Assembly: GCA_035570275.1 (NCBI GenBank)
Contig: DATMNI010000141.1
Location: 1 to 38,421, forward strand
DNA: 38,421 nt
From: DATMNI01 sp035570275
GTDB taxonomy: Bacteria; Acidobacteriota; Terriglobia; Bryobacterales; Bryobacteraceae
Reading direction: 5' to 3'
Below are positions 23,687-31,491 of this stretch, piece after piece; within the stretch, counting starts at the first letter, position 1, and every line of letters starts with the position of its first letter. The translations under genes were made by a program, and so were the position numbers. Under the pieces are notes generated by a model. The model had not been told where the DNA came from. It was given only the letters and a program-made list of their open reading frames with translations, and made no database searches.

Positions 23687-25015
23687 ATGCTGCTGTTTAG
23701 TGAAAACGTTTTGTGGCTGCTCGTGCTGATCGGGGTCATGATCATGATCCACGAGCTGGGGCACTTTTGGGCCGCCCGTTTTTTTGACGTCAAGGTCGAG
23801 GCTTTCAGTTTTGGGTTCGGCCCGCGCCTCTTCGGATTCCGGCGCGGTGAAACTGACTATCGGTTCTCACTGATCCTCTTCGGCGGCTACGTCAAAATGG
23901 CCGGTGAGCAGGCTGCCGACGATAACGCCGCCGACCCGCGATCCCTGCTCGCCAAACCCCGCTGGCAGCGTTTGATCATCGCCTTCGCCGGCCCATTCAT
24001 GAACGTGGTGCTGGCGGTCGGCCTGGTGACCGGTCTCTATATGGTGAAATACCAGCGCGTCTCCGATGCCGACATGCAGGCTACCATCGGCCACGTGGTT
24101 CCGGGCTCGCCGGCCGCTGCCGCCGGCATCCAGGATGGCGACCGCATCGTGAAACTGGACGGCAAGAGCGGCCCCAACCTGGAAGATGTCGAGCTCAAGG
24201 AAATCGCCAGCGCCTACCGCCCCATGCATCTCACCATCGAGCGCAACGGCACACGGTTCGACGCCGTGGTGACCCCAACATTGAGCGAGCGTTCCGGTGT
24301 TGGTTTCGCTGGTTGGGACTTTCGCGGGCAAGTGCAACTGGGCTCGGTGGAAGCCGGAATGCCGGCGGACCAGGCCGGGCTTAAGAAGGGTGACCTGCTG
24401 ATTGAGGTCAACAGCACGCCGATCCACTCCCAAGTCCAATTCCAGGAAATCACCAAGAACAGCGGCGGTAAGCCGATCGAGATCTTATTCGAACGCAAGG
24501 GGCAGCGGCAGCACGTAACGATCCAGCCGGTGTACGCCAAAATCGACGGCCCGGCGCGCTGGATGATCGGCGTCATGCCACAGGCGAAAGTGGATTTCAT
24601 CACCACCAAGCTTTCCTTCCCCGACGCTTTCAGCGAGTCGTTGCGCCAGAATGGCAAGGGTGCTCTGCTGATCGTCGAATTCCTCAAGGGCATGGTGGAG
24701 CGGCGGATGTCCACCAAGAACCTCTCCGGTCCCATTGGGATTGGGGTGATGGCCGGCGACGCGGCACGCGAAGGCCCCTCGACCTTCTTCATGCTGATGT
24801 CCATGGTCAGCCTCAATCTGGCCATCTTCAACCTGCTGCCGATCCCGATACTCGATGGCGGCGTCATCCTGATGCTGCTGGTTGAAATGGCAATGCAGCG
24901 CGACCTCAGCATCAATGTCAAGGAAGCGGTGTTCAAGGTCGGCTTTGTGTGCATCATGGTGATTGTCGCGTTCGTGCTGTATAACGACATTTCCAAGATT
25001 TTGCCGGCGGGTTAG
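23687..25015 (+). CDS. rseP: RIP site-2 zinc metalloprotease with PDZ domains
   Basis: A 442-residue inner-membrane protease that cuts anti-sigma factors or signal-peptide remnants within the membrane. The first membrane helix carries the zinc motif H22-E-L-G-H26. 'FSFGFGPRLFGF' and 'FGGYVKMAGE' are the usual conserved loops. Two PDZ domains lie at about residues 125-200 ('PGSPAAAAGIQDGDRIVKLDG') and 210-290 ('VEAGMPADQAGLKKGDLLIEVN'). The second catalytic motif 'NLLPIPILDGG' contains the third zinc ligand D390. The C-terminal helix ends near 'VGFVCIMVIVAFVLY'. It is probably translated from GAGG just upstream of the ATG, 6 bases after dxr; the dxr-rseP pairing is common in bacteria. Its anti-sigma substrate is not in the window. 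Confidence 0.96.
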   Translation: MLLFSENVLWLLVLIGVMIMIHELGHFWAARFFDVKVEAFSFGFGPRLFGFRRGETDYRFSLILFGGYVKMAGEQAADDNAADPRSLLAKPRWQRLIIAFAGPFMNVVLAVGLVTGLYMVKYQRVSDADMQATIGHVVPGSPAAAAGIQDGDRIVKLDGKSGPNLEDVELKEIASAYRPMHLTIERNGTRFDAVVTPTLSERSGVGFAGWDFRGQVQLGSVEAGMPADQAGLKKGDLLIEVNSTPIHSQVQFQEITKNSGGKPIEILFERKGQRQHVTIQPVYAKIDGPARWMIGVMPQAKVDFITTKLSFPDAFSESLRQNGKGALLIVEFLKGMVERRMSTKNLSGPIGIGVMAGDAAREGPSTFFMLMSMVSLNLAIFNLLPIPILDGGVILMLLVEMAMQRDLSINVKEAVFKVGFVCIMVIVAFVLYNDISKILPAG

Positions 25016-25087
25016 GGGGGCCGGGGGGCAGCCACGAACGTGAATCCCCTGTCAAAGGCCGCTCATCTGGTAAGCTGATTCCACAGC

Positions 25088-26662
25088 ATGCACTGTACTT
25101 GTCTCCGCCAAAGCGACCTACCGGGCATTACGCGACTTTTCGCGGACGTTTTGTATCATCCCGACCGTACGGCGACGTTCTATCGCCATCCTATTCGCGA
25201 CCTTGACGCCTTTGGTGCGTCGGCCAGCCAGATCCGGTTCTCCGGCGAACAGCGGGCGGCGCTGATTCGGGCGTTACAAGTGGAAAATCCTCGCAGTCCA
25301 GCCCTGGATCGTCTGGCGCAACCCGGCACCGTGGCGGTGGTAACCGGACAGCAGGTTGGCTTGTTTTCGGGGCCGTCGTACACCATTTACAAAGTCCTGC
25401 ACGCGGTGAAGACCGCGGCATGGCTGTCGGAAAATGGTATTCCGGCGGTGCCCGTATTCTGGCTGGCTACGGAGGACCACGATTTCGCCGAGGTCAATCA
25501 CACCTGGGTCTTCAACCCCGATCACCGGCCCGAAAAGCTCGAAATGCGCCGTTCGGTGAGCGGGCAGCCGGTTGGCGGGGTGACCCTGCAATCCCCGCCC
25601 GTCGGCGAACTCCGCGCTGCCCTGCACGGCTTTGCGTTCGGCGAAGAAGTGGCCGGCCTGGTGGAAGAGACCTATCGCCCCGGCAATACCATGGGGAAAG
25701 CCTTTTCAGAACTGCTGCGGCGATTGCTGGCGGCGTTCGACGTTCTTCAGGTGGACCCCATGCTGCCCGCCTTCCGGGAGTTGGCTGCGCCGACGATTCG
25801 CGCCGCCGTCACAGCCGCTCCGGAACTCTCCCGGCGCCTGCTGGAACGTAATCGCGAACTTGCAGAAGCCGGTTACCATGCGCAGGTTCACATCGAAGAA
25901 CACACGTCGTTGGTTTTCCTGCTGGAGAACGGCAAGCGCATAGGGCTGCGACGCCAGGAGGGAGACTTCATTCTCAACAGCCGCCGGTTCACTGCCGCGG
26001 AGTTGATGGACGGCGCGGCATCCCTTTCGCCCAACGCGCTGCTTCGCCCGGTAGTGCAGGACGGGATGCTGCCGACTGTCGCCTACATCGGCGGCCCTGC
26101 CGAGATCGCCTATCTGGCGCAATCCGAAACCATCTACGACGCGATTCTGGGCCGGATGCCGGTCGCCATCCCACGCACCGGATTCACCATCCTGGATGCG
26201 CGCAGCGTGAAGCTGATGGACCGCTATGGTCTGGCGCTGGCCGATTTCTTCCAGGGCGAGGAGCCGCTGCGCCAGCGGATATCCGCGAAACTCGTGCCCC
26301 CGCGGCTTACCGGCGCCATCCGGGAAACCGCGGCCACCATCGACGGCGCGGTGGCCCGGTTGCGCGGCGATCTGGCCGCCTTCGACCCCACGCTGGCGCT
26401 GGCGCTTGACCGCAGCGCCAAAAAAATACAATATCAAACCGGCAAGATCGAACGGAAAGCCGGCCGCGAGGCCCTGCGCCGCGACGAACGTGCCACGCGC
26501 GACGCGGCGTCCCTTTACGGCCTGATCTATCCCGAGCGGCACCTGCAAGAGCGCCTCTATGGGATCCTGCCGTTCCTGGCCAAGCATGGCTTGGATCTTG
26601 TCGATCACATCTACGGCGCCATCGAACTGGACTGTTCGGATCACCGGCTGATGGTGATCTGA
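25088..26662 (+). CDS. bshC: Bacillithiol biosynthesis cysteine-adding enzyme
   Basis: BshC is the putative last enzyme of bacillithiol synthesis, joining cysteine to glucosaminyl malate in the cytoplasm. The 524-residue length fits the family (~530). Key blocks are 'VAVVTGQQVGLFSGPSYTIYKVLHAVKTA' (about residues 79-108), 'PAVPVFWLATEDHDFAEV' (~119-136), 'NTMGKAFSELLRRLLA', 'LRPVVQDGMLPTVAYIGGPAEIAYLAQ' (~317-344) and the C-terminal 'RLYGILPFLAKHGLDLVDHIYGAIELDCSDHRLMVI'. A long helical segment at about 380-470 matches the family's coiled coil. The ATG at 25088 has no strong Shine-Dalgarno. It lies 72 bases downstream of rseP and may be cotranscribed. Presence of bacillithiol synthesis supports an Acidobacteriota origin. 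Confidence 0.96.
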   Translation: MHCTCLRQSDLPGITRLFADVLYHPDRTATFYRHPIRDLDAFGASASQIRFSGEQRAALIRALQVENPRSPALDRLAQPGTVAVVTGQQVGLFSGPSYTIYKVLHAVKTAAWLSENGIPAVPVFWLATEDHDFAEVNHTWVFNPDHRPEKLEMRRSVSGQPVGGVTLQSPPVGELRAALHGFAFGEEVAGLVEETYRPGNTMGKAFSELLRRLLAAFDVLQVDPMLPAFRELAAPTIRAAVTAAPELSRRLLERNRELAEAGYHAQVHIEEHTSLVFLLENGKRIGLRRQEGDFILNSRRFTAAELMDGAASLSPNALLRPVVQDGMLPTVAYIGGPAEIAYLAQSETIYDAILGRMPVAIPRTGFTILDARSVKLMDRYGLALADFFQGEEPLRQRISAKLVPPRLTGAIRETAATIDGAVARLRGDLAAFDPTLALALDRSAKKIQYQTGKIERKAGREALRRDERATRDAASLYGLIYPERHLQERLYGILPFLAKHGLDLVDHIYGAIELDCSDHRLMVI

Positions 26663-26665
26663 GCG

Positions 26666-26682
26666 GTGGCCGGCGCGGCCAC
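26666..26682 (+). terminator. Hairpin right after bshC, no T-tract
   Basis: GTGGCCG (26666-26672) and CGGCCAC (26676-26682) form a 7-bp hairpin starting 4 bases after the bshC stop. Without a run of T this is at best a weak or transcript-end-stabilising structure. Confidence 0.3.
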
Positions 26683-26804
26683 ATGCCGTCATCCCCTGCG
26701 GCCCGAAATTCATGAACTCCAGGGAGGGCCAGGAGATTAAATTCCCGATAATCTAAGGGGGCGATCCGGTCGAGCCCCCGAAGATTTCACGAAGCCACCG
26801 GGGC

Positions 26805-26832
26805 GACAGACCACAAATAACGATGGTCTGTC
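26805..26832 (-). terminator. Inverted repeat downstream of the coupled paralogue pair
   Basis: GACAGACCA (26805-26813) and TGGTCTGTC (26824-26832) form a 9-bp stem with a 10-base loop, 8 bases beyond the stop of the minus-strand gene ending at 26840. No T-tract follows on the minus strand, so termination is uncertain. Confidence 0.4.
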
Positions 26833-26839
26833 CCACTTG

Positions 26840-27316
26840 CTAAACCGAAAGAAGACGGCCGAAAAACGAACGGTAGCGGCGCAGGGCAAGGCGGAGATCC
26901 TCGGTGGATACGCTCTCCTGGCTATCCCACTGGCCCTCAAGCTTCGCCCGTTCATCCGCAAATACTTCCGCCAGGCGCTTCATAGCGTCCGCGACCAGAC
27001 TATCCGCCTGCTCCACGGCGTGGCGGGGTTCGTCCACAAAGCCTCCCTGGATGGTATCCCAGCGAGCGCGAAACTCTTTCGCCTCACCGGGCGCAAACAG
27101 CGGCGTTGCCTGTTCATCGGGGGCCACGGTAGCGGCAACTCCGGCAGCTGAGGCGTAGTTATCGGTGAAGGAACCAGTAATGGCCGACGCGCTGACAGCG
27201 CCAACCTCTCGTTGCAGCGCCGTTTCCGGTGGCCGCAGGGCTGTTTCCAGTGGCTTTGGGTCAACCGTTTTCTTCAGCGCCATCGGATCTCTGGCGTCAA
27301 CAAAAGGCGCGCTCAT
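26840..27316 (-). CDS. Unknown protein, second of a translationally coupled paralogous pair
   Basis: A 158-residue soluble protein of no named family that I recognise. The first ~75 residues are Ala/Pro/Thr-rich and probably disordered. The second half repeats a domain of its upstream neighbour: 'FRARWDTIQGGFVDEPRHAVEQADSLVADAMKRLAEVF' and 'VSTEDLRLALRRYRSFFGRLL', against 'FVGSWRAVQARFVDSPDGAVTEADQLLGDVM' and 'ANTEDLRQAMVHYRTLFDELV' in the neighbour. The middle part of the domain ('ADISVDHPLVLENYRTAHEIA' in the neighbour) is shortened and diverged here. It starts at 27316 with a 4-base ATGA overlap with the preceding gene, which implies translational coupling. It probably works with that membrane protein. 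Confidence 0.78.
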   Translation of the reverse strand: MSAPFVDARDPMALKKTVDPKPLETALRPPETALQREVGAVSASAITGSFTDNYASAAGVAATVAPDEQATPLFAPGEAKEFRARWDTIQGGFVDEPRHAVEQADSLVADAMKRLAEVFADERAKLEGQWDSQESVSTEDLRLALRRYRSFFGRLLSV

Positions 27317-27894
27317 GAGGCCACCTTCAAGAGAGGCATGGCGGCCGGCTCGCTGACCAACTCATCGAAAAGCGTCCGGTAATGAACCATGGCCTGGCGC
27401 AAGTCTTCCGTGTTGGCCTCCCCCCGCGTCTGCCGAAGGGCGATTTCGTGAGCCGTCCGGTAGTTTTCCAGAACCAGCGGATGATCCACGGAGATATCGG
27501 CCGCCCGCTGTTCAAAGTTACTGACCGGATAGCCGCGCGTGGACATCACATCGCCCAGCAGTTGGTCCGCTTCCGTTACCGCGCCGTCGGGGCTGTCAAC
27601 AAAGCGCGCCTGGACTGCGCGCCAGGACCCTACGAAGCGCGCACGGTCGCCTGCCTCAAGCGGCCGGACGTGAAACGCCTCGACGCGTTGGGCGCGCTTT
27701 TCGAGCCCGGCTTCCGCCTGCCTCCGGCCGCCTTTTTGCACGGCGCGAGCGTATTCGGCGCCGCCGAACTGAGTGCGCAGCCGTTCAGTCCGGCGCTTTC
27801 GGTACAAAAGTAACGCTGCGATGACTGCAACCAGAACCACGATACCCGCAATGATTAAGGCTAGTTCTGTCGTACTTACCGTTGTTATACTCAC
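27313..27894 (-). CDS. Membrane-anchored unknown protein, first of a coupled paralogous pair
   Basis: A 193-residue protein starting at GTG 27894, with GGAGG 6 bases upstream. Residues ~11-31 form one membrane segment (LALIIAGIVVLVAVIAALLLY) followed by a basic stop-transfer (RKRRTERLR), so the bulk is likely cytoplasmic. The soluble part has 'FGGAEYARAV' and then a conserved helical domain (~80-185) with 'FVDSPDGAVTEADQLLGDVM', 'GYPVSNFEQRAADISVDHPLVLENYRTAHEIA' and 'NTEDLRQAMVHYRTLFDELV'. I recall this domain as a widespread uncharacterised one in Acidobacteria and other soil bacteria, without a function. Its stop overlaps the start of the next gene by 4 bases. Confidence 0.83.
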   Translation of the reverse strand: MSITTVSTTELALIIAGIVVLVAVIAALLLYRKRRTERLRTQFGGAEYARAVQKGGRRQAEAGLEKRAQRVEAFHVRPLEAGDRARFVGSWRAVQARFVDSPDGAVTEADQLLGDVMSTRGYPVSNFEQRAADISVDHPLVLENYRTAHEIALRQTRGEANTEDLRQAMVHYRTLFDELVSEPAAMPLLKVAS

Positions 27895-28089
27895 GATCTG
27901 CCTCCACTTCCTTGGTTTCTTCTATCTGGCTGGTGCAGTGCAGATTGGGGACCAAAGCCGAATGTATGCAATCGGAAGCTAAAGACCCGATGTTCCCGGA
28001 AGCCATCAAGTGCAAGTCCTGCTGTCCATCAGGCAAGAAGTGCTGCGGGCGGAATTGCCGCTTTGGCGGCTTCGTCCGGCGACAGGGTG
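27895..28089. other. Short intergenic region with a Cys-rich open frame
   Basis: Besides the promoter side of the coupled pair, this region has a plus-strand frame (possible ATGs at 27966 and 27990, running to 28139) encoding the Cys-rich stretch CKSCCPSGKKCCGRNC. The Shine-Dalgarno is poor and the frame overlaps the end of the minus-strand gene at 28090, so I do not call it a gene. Confidence 0.3.
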
Positions 28090-28689
28090 TTACGGACGGG
28101 GTGTTACGGTTGGTTCGAAGAACTGGAGTGCCGGATTAACGGTTGATGGTGATCTGCGTGATTCGTCCCGCCTCTGCAAGCGCGGAGTGACGCGCCTGGC
28201 ATACTCCGCAACCTGAGCCGCCAGCCTCTGCTGCGCTTCCAGGAAACTGGCCGCCGGGCCGGGTGGCAACGCGGCGCAGGAGGGCGGCCAACCGGGCCTC
28301 TTCAGCTTCTTCGTCCGGCTCCTTTTGATTACGAGCTCAGCCTGAATGGCGTCGACCAATTCCTGCTCGCCGCCCGCTTCCACGATGAGCCCCGTGGAGA
28401 GGAACACAAAGTTTCCCAGGCGGAAGTGAACTGGTTCGGCGGCATATACCGGCAGAACCGCCACTAGCGGCGGCCGGTTCCCAGCCGCTCTGACGCCCAG
28501 CGAAGCCAGATAAGCCACCGTGCCCCAGTCGGCATAGAGCGGAAAGTAAACTTGGGGAGATCGCCAGACACCGTGCAGTGCCACTATCTCACTCCCGCAA
28601 GCGTCTGAACCAGGAGGCGCGCCCGTTTCGCCGAAAAGCACACCGGCCGCCACCGCCCAACCGCACACAATCCGTTCGAAGCACCCCAT
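28090..28689 (-). CDS. M48-peptidase-like secreted protein that lacks the HExxH zinc motif
   Basis: About 199 residues from the ATG at 28689, which gives a plausible signal peptide (MGCFERIVCGWAVAAGVLFGETG). A GTG at 28725 would add 12 residues. The central part 'EPVHFRLGNFVFLSTGLIVEAGGEQELVDAIQAELVI' matches the run-up to the M48 active site ('NAFALPGGFVFVSTGLI...E.EL..V.AHE..H'), but where HExxH should stand the sequence is A-E-L-V-I, with neither histidine. The C-terminus ('QQRLAAQVAEYARRVTPRLQRR') is helical and basic. It is either a non-catalytic paralogue or a decaying gene; there is no frameshift or internal stop. The family link is from motif resemblance only. Confidence 0.6.
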   Translation of the reverse strand: MGCFERIVCGWAVAAGVLFGETGAPPGSDACGSEIVALHGVWRSPQVYFPLYADWGTVAYLASLGVRAAGNRPPLVAVLPVYAAEPVHFRLGNFVFLSTGLIVEAGGEQELVDAIQAELVIKRSRTKKLKRPGWPPSCAALPPGPAASFLEAQQRLAAQVAEYARRVTPRLQRRDESRRSPSTVNPALQFFEPTVTPRP

Positions 28690-28760
28690 GCCATTCTTAT
28701 CGGCTGGCCGCCCCCTGTCCAACACCCGCTGGCTTGAGTTATCTAGTGTGACTTACCCTG

Positions 28761-28858
28761 TTTGACCTACCTGCCACGTTTGATCTACGTGGTTTGATCT
28801 ACCACGTCGACCTACCACGTTGACCTACCACGTTGATCTACCACGTTGATCTACCAGG
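28761..28858. repeat. 13-bp minisatellite at the 3' end of the flavin oxidoreductase gene
   Basis: Five contiguous 13-bp units of the form TTGAYCTACCACG lie at 28794-28858 (starts 28794, 28807, 28820, 28833, 28846), preceded by two diverged longer copies at 28761 and 28779. The last unit contains the stop codon of the minus-strand gene at 28851-28853. Confidence 0.93.
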
Positions 28859-29969
28859 CCCTCCCATACTGCACCGGCGGTTTCACCTTTTGGCCGAGTT
28901 CCTGGGCCGCCCGCCGGGGGAAATAAGGATCACGGAGGAATTCGCGGGCCAACAGCACCAGATCGGCCTTTCCGGTGTGGACGATTTCCTCCGCCTGCGC
29001 CGGAGTCGTGATCAGGCCAACCGCGGCCGTGAGGACTCCGGCTTCGCGGCGAATGCGCTCGGCGTACGGAACCTGATATCCCGGCCCCAGAGGGATCTTG
29101 GCGAGCAGGGACGAGCCGCCGGAGGAACAGTCGATCAGATCCACCCCCAGGGGCTTCACGCGCCGTGCCAGTTCCACGGATTCGCCGGCGGTCCAACTGC
29201 CCTGGACCGAATCGTGTTCCATCCAATCGGTGGCGGAGATGCGCAGAAACAGCGGCAGGTGGCGAGGCCACACGCCGCGGACGGCTTCGACCACTTCGAG
29301 AGCGAACCGGATGCGGTTATCGAACGCGCCGCCGTATTCATCTTGCCGGCGATTGCTTAGCGGCGACAGGAACTGGTGGATCAGGTACCCATGGGCGGCG
29401 TGAATCTCTACCACTTGAAAGCCGGCGGCCAGCGCGCGTTTGGCCGCCGAGCCGAAGGCACTCACCACCGCTTGAATCCCCGCGTGGGATAGTTCCGCGG
29501 GTACGGGGTCTTCCGGGCGGAACGGTATGGCGCTGGGCGCGCAGGCCAGCCAGCCGCCGGCATCCTGTGGGACCGGCGCTCCCCCGTCCCAAGGCGGACG
29601 AACGCTGGCTTTCCGGCCGGCATGGGCCAATTGGATTCCGGGCACGGCGCCCTGCCGCGCGATGAAGTCGCTAATGCGCGCCAGGAAGCCGATGTGATCG
29701 TCCTTCCAGATGCCGGTATCGTGTGCCGAAATCCGGCCACGGTCCTGCACCGCCGTGGCCTCCATCAGCACCAGGCCGGCGCCGCCGACGGCGCGGCTGC
29801 CCAGGTGAATCAGATGCCAGTCGTTGGCAAACCCATCCTCGGCGGAGTACTGGCACATGGGTGAAACCCCGATACGATTGCGGAGGGTCACTCCACGGAT
29901 CTCCAGCGGAGTTAACAAGGCACCGCCGGAAACTGGCGCCGCCGCAGTGCTGGTCTCGGAAAGGCTCAT
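28851..29969 (-). CDS. Old Yellow Enzyme-type NADH:flavin oxidoreductase (YqjM/XenA branch)
   Basis: A 372-residue FMN-dependent TIM-barrel ene-reductase that reduces activated C=C bonds of enones, quinones or nitro compounds with NAD(P)H. Diagnostic motifs: 'NRIGVSPMCQYSAEDGFANDWHLIHLGSRAVGGAGL' with the YqjM-type active-site cysteine C39, 'IQLAHAGRKAS', 'VEIHAAHGYLIHQFLSPLSNRRQDEYGG' with the His pair and the conserved Arg/Asp, and near the C-terminus 'KADLVLLAREFLRDPYFP'. The length is typical. The physiological substrate is unknown. It starts 85 bases from the divergently transcribed TPR gene, so the promoters share a short region. The stop codon is embedded in a 13-bp tandem repeat. Confidence 0.95.
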   Translation of the reverse strand: MSLSETSTAAAPVSGGALLTPLEIRGVTLRNRIGVSPMCQYSAEDGFANDWHLIHLGSRAVGGAGLVLMEATAVQDRGRISAHDTGIWKDDHIGFLARISDFIARQGAVPGIQLAHAGRKASVRPPWDGGAPVPQDAGGWLACAPSAIPFRPEDPVPAELSHAGIQAVVSAFGSAAKRALAAGFQVVEIHAAHGYLIHQFLSPLSNRRQDEYGGAFDNRIRFALEVVEAVRGVWPRHLPLFLRISATDWMEHDSVQGSWTAGESVELARRVKPLGVDLIDCSSGGSSLLAKIPLGPGYQVPYAERIRREAGVLTAAVGLITTPAQAEEIVHTGKADLVLLAREFLRDPYFPRRAAQELGQKVKPPVQYGRAW

Positions 29970-29991
29970 GCTCTCAGTATCGCAGTCTGCT

Positions 29992-30019
29992 CTTTACCGT
30001 AAGATAACCGCTCTATACT
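29992..30019 (+). promoter_or_regulatory. Candidate promoter of the secreted TPR gene
   Basis: CTTTAC (29992-29997) and TATACT (30014-30019) are 16 bases apart. Transcription from about 30026 would place the ATG at 30055 about 30 bases downstream. Confidence 0.4.
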
Positions 30020-30054
30020 CCTTGCTCCTTGCACTTTCAGTCCATGCTTATGCC

Positions 30055-31335
30055 ATGGGAAACATGTGGAGAACAATTCTTATCCAGCTTGTAGTCGCGG
30101 GGATGGCGCACTCTGGTTCGTGGATGGAAGATCTGTTAACGGCAAAGCGGCTTCGTGAGGAGGGGAACAGCGAGGCGGCCGACACCGCCTTCCGTGGCGT
30201 AGTGGCGCGCGCGAAACAGATGGACTCGCACGCGGCCGGCACCGGCGTTGCATTGAACAGCATGGGGAAGGAACTCTACCTGGCGGCCCGTTACGCGGAA
30301 GCGGAGGCGGTATACAGGATGGCGCTGGAGGCATTCGACACTCCGGGATCGGAACCATCCGTAAACCGCGCTTTGACGGCCGGCAATCTGGGCGTGCTGC
30401 TTCGGGCGCAAGGTCGCTACAAAGAAGCCGAGTCCAGGCTTTCCGAATCGCTGAAACAATTGGAGGCGCTCCAGGGACCGGACAGCCTGGAGTTCGCCAT
30501 CATGGCCAGTAACCTGGGGTCGGTTTACTGGGCGCTGGGCGATCTGGCGAAGGCGGAAGCGATGGTACACCGCGCCGACGCCCTATTCGCCCGGTTTCCG
30601 GCGAGCGATTCGCGGCGCGGCAACCGTCAGATCCTGGGGTCGATCTATGTGGCACAACAGCGCTTTCAAGAAGCCGAAGAGCTGTTGCTGTCATTGCTGG
30701 AGGGCGCCGGCGACCAGCAGACCGCTTCCATCTACAACAATCTAACAGCGGTGGCGCTAGGCCAGGGCCAGTCTGTGCTGGCCGAGGAACGGGCTCGCAG
30801 TGCCGTGGAGATTGCGCGCCGGGCCCTGCCGGCGGGCCACCCGGTGTTAGCGGCATGCCTCAACAACCTGGCACAGGCGCTGCGCTTTCAGGGCCGGTAT
30901 CTAGAAGCCGAGAGGCTCTACCGCGACGCGCTGGAGGTTTGGGAGCAGGCTTACGGCCCCCGGCACCCCGACGTTGCCAAGGGTTTGATCAATCTGGGCG
31001 CGTTTTACCATGAGCGAGGCCGTGAGGCCGGAGCCGAAGATCTGTACCTCCGCGGGGCGGCGATTCTGGAGCAGACGTTCGGCACCCAAGATCCCCGGGC
31101 GCTGGCGGCGCGCAATGAACTGGCCGAGGTGTTGCGGGCAGAAAGGCGATACACCGAATCCGAGAAACTGGCGCGCGCGACCCTGCCGTTGCTGGAACAG
31201 GCGCTGGCAGCGACGGACCCGGTGCTGGTTCGGGCGCTGGCAAACTGGGCGCGGCTGTTGGGTGAAACCAAGCGGGGGGCGGAGGCGGCCGAAGTGCTGA
31301 ACCGGATCCGGCAGGGGAAAACAAGTTTCCGGTAA
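30055..31335 (+). CDS. Secreted protein of kinesin-light-chain-type TPR repeats
   Basis: About 426 residues from the ATG at 30055; the frame is open to 29824 but that part lies over the neighbouring gene and is not signal-like. A signal peptide (MWRTILIQLVVAGMAHSGS) fits a start at 30055 or 30064. Nearly the whole mature protein is 42-residue TPR repeats of the TPR_10/12 type, e.g. 'AEAVYRMALEAFDTPGSEPSVNRALTAGNLGVLLRAQGRYKEAE', 'LNNLAQALRFQGRYLEAERLYRDALEVWEQAYGPRHPDVAKGLINLGAFY'-style units, eight to nine in all. Such proteins are protein-binding scaffolds. The partner and purpose are unknown. It is followed by the VWA gene on the same strand after 156 bases. Confidence 0.9.
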   Translation: MGNMWRTILIQLVVAGMAHSGSWMEDLLTAKRLREEGNSEAADTAFRGVVARAKQMDSHAAGTGVALNSMGKELYLAARYAEAEAVYRMALEAFDTPGSEPSVNRALTAGNLGVLLRAQGRYKEAESRLSESLKQLEALQGPDSLEFAIMASNLGSVYWALGDLAKAEAMVHRADALFARFPASDSRRGNRQILGSIYVAQQRFQEAEELLLSLLEGAGDQQTASIYNNLTAVALGQGQSVLAEERARSAVEIARRALPAGHPVLAACLNNLAQALRFQGRYLEAERLYRDALEVWEQAYGPRHPDVAKGLINLGAFYHERGREAGAEDLYLRGAAILEQTFGTQDPRALAARNELAEVLRAERRYTESEKLARATLPLLEQALAATDPVLVRALANWARLLGETKRGAEAAEVLNRIRQGKTSFR

Positions 31336-31468
31336 CGGACCGAAATACCGCTTGCTGACGCGCGCGGCTCGGAGGGAGCCTAACAAACACCTCCTGTCTT
31401 AGTTAGCCGCCAGAGTACGAAATGTAGACAATTCCCACAGCTACAAAGAGAAATGCAATGGTAAACTC

Positions 31469-31489
31469 TTACCCAAGAGGGCTGGGTAA
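31469..31489 (+). promoter_or_regulatory. Hairpin that places the ribosome binding site in its loop
   Basis: TTACCC (31469-31474) and GGGTAA (31484-31489) enclose AAGAGGGCT, which contains the likely Shine-Dalgarno of the VWA gene; the start codon follows at 31492. Confidence 0.35.
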
Positions 31490-31491
31490 CT

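Noticed and set aside
27966..28139. Cys-rich small plus-strand frame (CKSCCPSGKKCCGRNC)
   Set aside because: It has a weak ribosome binding site, overlaps the end of a minus-strand gene, and the Cys cluster could be chance; it could be revisited if transcripts are found.
28761..28858. Repeat array considered as a CRISPR
   Set aside because: The units are contiguous 13-mers without spacers and no cas genes are present; the same holds for the 19-bp array at 32549.
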